Shown one piece after another: positions 61,999 to 64,000 of a stretch of 64,000 bases of DNA (the stretch's first letter is position 1; the number at the start of each line of letters is the position of its first letter). The translations under genes and the position numbers were made by a program. This DNA comes from Cypionkella aquatica (GTDB lineage Bacteria; Pseudomonadota; Alphaproteobacteria; Rhodobacterales; Rhodobacteraceae). The notes beneath the pieces were generated by a model that worked only from the letters and a program-made list of their open reading frames with translations, was not told the origin of the DNA and did not search any database. The stretch spans positions 1 to 64,000 of the forward strand of contig NZ_BSPP01000021.1 in the NCBI RefSeq assembly GCF_030161095.1, read 5' to 3'.

Positions 61999-64000
61999 AT
62001 GTCTGACCTGCTGATCGAACTGTTCTCGGAAGAAATCCCCGCACGGATGCAATCCCGCGCCCGCGACGACCTGAAATCCTTGATCACCAATGGCTTGGTG
62101 GATGCGGGCCTGACCTATGGCTCTGCTGGCGCGTTCTCGACCCCGCGCCGTCTGGTGCTGTCCATCGAAGGGCTGTCTCCGGAAAGCAAACCCGTCCGCG
62201 AAGAACGCAAAGGCCCCAGCGCCTCTGCCCCCCCGGCGGCCATCGAAGGCTTCCTGCGCTCCACTGGCCTGACGCTGGATCAGTTGGAACGCCGCGCCGA
62301 TAAAAAGGGCGAGACGCTGTATGCCGTGATCGAAAAACCCGGTCGTGCGGCAAGCGTGATCATCGCCGAAGTGCTGGAAACCACGATCCGCAATTTCCCT
62401 TGGCCGAAGTCGATGCGCTGGGGCGCAGGCAGCCTGCGCTGGGTCCGCCCGCTCCATTCCATCCTTTGCCTGCTGTCGGACGAGTCCGGGGCCGACGTCG
62501 TCCCCCTGAACATCGACGGCATCGCCGCCTCCAACACCACCGCTGGCCACCGCTTCCTGTCGCGCGCGCGCTTTCCCGTCACCGGGTTCGACGACTATGC
62601 GGTCAAGCTGAAACGCGCCCATGTCGTGCTGGACAGTGCCGAGCGTGAAGCCGCGATCTGGCAGGGCGCGCAGAACCTTGCCTTCGCCGCTGGCTGGGAA
62701 GTGGTTGAGGATAAAGGACTTTTGTCTGAAGTGGCGGGCCTTGTCGAATGGCCGGTGCCGCTGATGGGTCGGATTGCCGACACCTTCCTTGCCCTGCCGC
62801 CCGAGGTTTTGCAGACTTCCATGAAGGAACACCAGAAGTTCTTCTCGGTGCGCAACCCCAAGACGGGCCGGATTGAGGGCTTCATCACCGTCGCCAACAC
62901 CGAAACCGCCGACCATGGCGAGACGATCCTGAAGGGCAACCAAAAGGTGCTGTCGGCGCGGCTGTCGGATGCGAAATTCTTCTGGGAAAACGATCTGCGC
63001 GTGGCGAAAGCCGGGATGGGCGAGTGGCTCGACGGTCTGAAATCCGTCACCTTCCACAACAAACTCGGCTCTCAGGCTGACCGTATCGCCCGCATTGCAG
63101 CACTCGCGGCCGAGATCGCCACGATGGTCGGCGCCGACCCCGCCCTCGCCAAACAAGCAGCGGAAGTGGCAAAAGCCGACCTCCGCTCGGCCATGGTCGG
63201 CGAATTCCCCGAACTGCAGGGCCTGATGGGCATGTATTACGCCCGCGCGGCGGACCTGCCCGAGGCTGTAGCGCTGGCCGCCCGCGACCACTACTCGCCG
63301 CTGGGTCCGACCGATACTGTGCCGAGCGACCCAGTGAGCGTCGCCGTGGCGCTGGCCGATAAGATCGACACCCTGACTGGTTTCTGGGCCATCGACGAAA
63401 AACCCACTGGGAGCAAAGACCCCTTTGCGCTGCGAAGGGCGGCGCTGGGGGTTATTCGGTTGGTGTTGGGGAATGGGTTGCGCGCAAGTCAGCTTCGTTG
63501 TCTCGAATTAGGCAACATTCAACACTTGCTGTTCAAATTGAACGCTCAGGAACATGGTGACCAGCTTGGCGGTTTACTCATCCTTGCACTACTGGATCGG
63601 GCAAACAGCGACTTCAAGCTGATGCTGGAGCCGTCTAAATACAAGGTTCCTTCCAATTTGGATGAAAGCCGAAAGAATGAGAACTATCTCGATTTCAGAA
63701 AGAAAATTTGGGGAGGTTACGTTGACGAAGGGGATGGTGTTCTCGCCTTCTTCCACGACCGCCTGAAAGTCTTCCTGAAAGACCAAGGCATCCGCCATGA
63801 CGTGATCGACGCTTGCCTTGCCATGCCGGGCAATGACGACCTCACCCTGCTGGTCAAACGCGCCGAGGCGCTTGCCGCCTTCCTGAAAACCGAAGACGGT
63901 CCGAACCTGCTGCAAGGCTTCAAACGCGCCAACACCATCCTGACCCAAGCCGAAACCAAGGATGGCGTCGAATACTCCTACGGTGCCGATCCGAAATTCG
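61999..64000 (+). CDS. glyS: Glycine-tRNA ligase, beta subunit (partial)
   Basis: The first 667 codons are present, all open, starting MSDLLIELFSEEIPARMQ. The catalytic tail and anticodon-binding parts run past the window edge. GlyS provides tRNA recognition for GlyQ. About residues 493-578 (63480-63735) are unusual: codons such as TTA, CTA, AGA, GGA and CGA appear and GC falls. The protein there does not look like the family, whereas the flanks do (KDPFALRRAALG before, VLAFFHDRLKVFLKDQG after). It is probably an in-frame insertion. Confidence 0.93.
   Translation, partial: MSDLLIELFSEEIPARMQSRARDDLKSLITNGLVDAGLTYGSAGAFSTPRRLVLSIEGLSPESKPVREERKGPSASAPPAAIEGFLRSTGLTLDQLERRADKKGETLYAVIEKPGRAASVIIAEVLETTIRNFPWPKSMRWGAGSLRWVRPLHSILCLLSDESGADVVPLNIDGIAASNTTAGHRFLSRARFPVTGFDDYAVKLKRAHVVLDSAEREAAIWQGAQNLAFAAGWEVVEDKGLLSEVAGLVEWPVPLMGRIADTFLALPPEVLQTSMKEHQKFFSVRNPKTGRIEGFITVANTETADHGETILKGNQKVLSARLSDAKFFWENDLRVAKAGMGEWLDGLKSVTFHNKLGSQADRIARIAALAAEIATMVGADPALAKQAAEVAKADLRSAMVGEFPELQGLMGMYYARAADLPEAVALAARDHYSPLGPTDTVPSDPVSVAVALADKIDTLTGFWAIDEKPTGSKDPFALRRAALGVIRLVLGNGLRASQLRCLELGNIQHLLFKLNAQEHGDQLGGLLILALLDRANSDFKLMLEPSKYKVPSNLDESRKNENYLDFRKKIWGGYVDEGDGVLAFFHDRLKVFLKDQGIRHDVIDACLAMPGNDDLTLLVKRAEALAAFLKTEDGPNLLQGFKRANTILTQAETKDGVEYSYGADPKF

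Noticed and set aside
63480-63735. Frameshift in glyS
   Set aside because: Translation stays open and in frame through the odd part and returns to typical GlyS sequence, so an insert is a better view.

Overview
The window comes from a high-GC alphaproteobacterium, most likely a member of the Rhodobacteraceae (Rhodobacter/Paracoccus/Roseobacter relatives). The reasons are the ribosomal gene order and protein sequences, a SAM-II riboswitch in front of metZ, a perfect CtrA box, EI-Ntr (ptsP), a fungal-type purC, folE2, and dispersed palindromes of the kind common between genes in this group. No rRNA, tRNA, insertion sequence, prophage or CRISPR array was seen. The window opens inside tuf and closes inside glyS, so both of those genes are partial.

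1-5.1 kb holds the end of tuf and the first half of the S10 operon (rpsJ-rplC-rplD-rplW-rplB-rpsS-rplV-rpsC-rplP). A terminator-like hairpin lies between rplW and rplB, and a double hairpin with a T-run ends the cluster after rplP. The usual continuation (rpmC, rpsQ and so on) is absent here. 5.3-10.3 kb is a sugar or polyol uptake locus: a LacI-type regulator, a TIM-barrel isomerase/epimerase, a binding protein, a permease and a single-domain ATPase. 10.3-19.6 kb holds a divergent MFS/MarR pair, a Kef-type K+/H+ antiporter, an enolase-superfamily dehydratase, a second MFS exporter, pcaD, a PLP-dependent dehydratase and a hydrolase. In front of the antiporter are four palindromes spaced exactly 33 bp apart. 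19.8-24.2 kb holds an ABC exporter, an acyl-CoA synthetase and a small secreted protein. 24.4-26.9 kb holds dtd, a fructokinase and purC.

27.1-32.6 kb is the most system-like block. On the minus strand it reads: a 27-residue membrane peptide, an XpaC-like membrane protein, TelA, a DUF2927-type lipoprotein with an HExxxQGLG motif, an SPFH protein with a C-terminal GYF-like domain, and a double zinc-ribbon membrane protein. These look co-transcribed and resemble parts of the TelA/XpaC and YdjG/YdjI membrane-stress modules. 32.7-38.2 kb holds rluB, tadA, a DUF1127-like small protein, a flavin reductase, a GNAT enzyme, an EcsC-like protein, a GFA protein, and a gene interrupted by an in-frame TGA. 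38.3-46.8 kb holds ptsP, an L,D-transpeptidase lipoprotein, a DoxX-like protein, a class D beta-lactamase, lysC, purD and an excalibur protein with a CtrA box. 46.9-55.7 kb holds xseA, an AlkB-like hydroxylase, ftsY, an EamA transporter, yciB and several unknowns. 55.8-64 kb holds the SAM-II riboswitch with metZ, folE2, a large SPOR/peptidoglycan-binding protein whose trypsin-like domain has lost catalytic residues, and glyQ-(membrane protein)-glyS.

Most of the window is housekeeping. The points most worth following are the 33-bp palindrome array, the TelA/XpaC/SPFH/zinc-ribbon operon, the interrupted C-D-C-C gene, the degenerate protease, and an AT-richer in-frame segment inside glyS. All family assignments come from reading motifs by eye; no database search was run.
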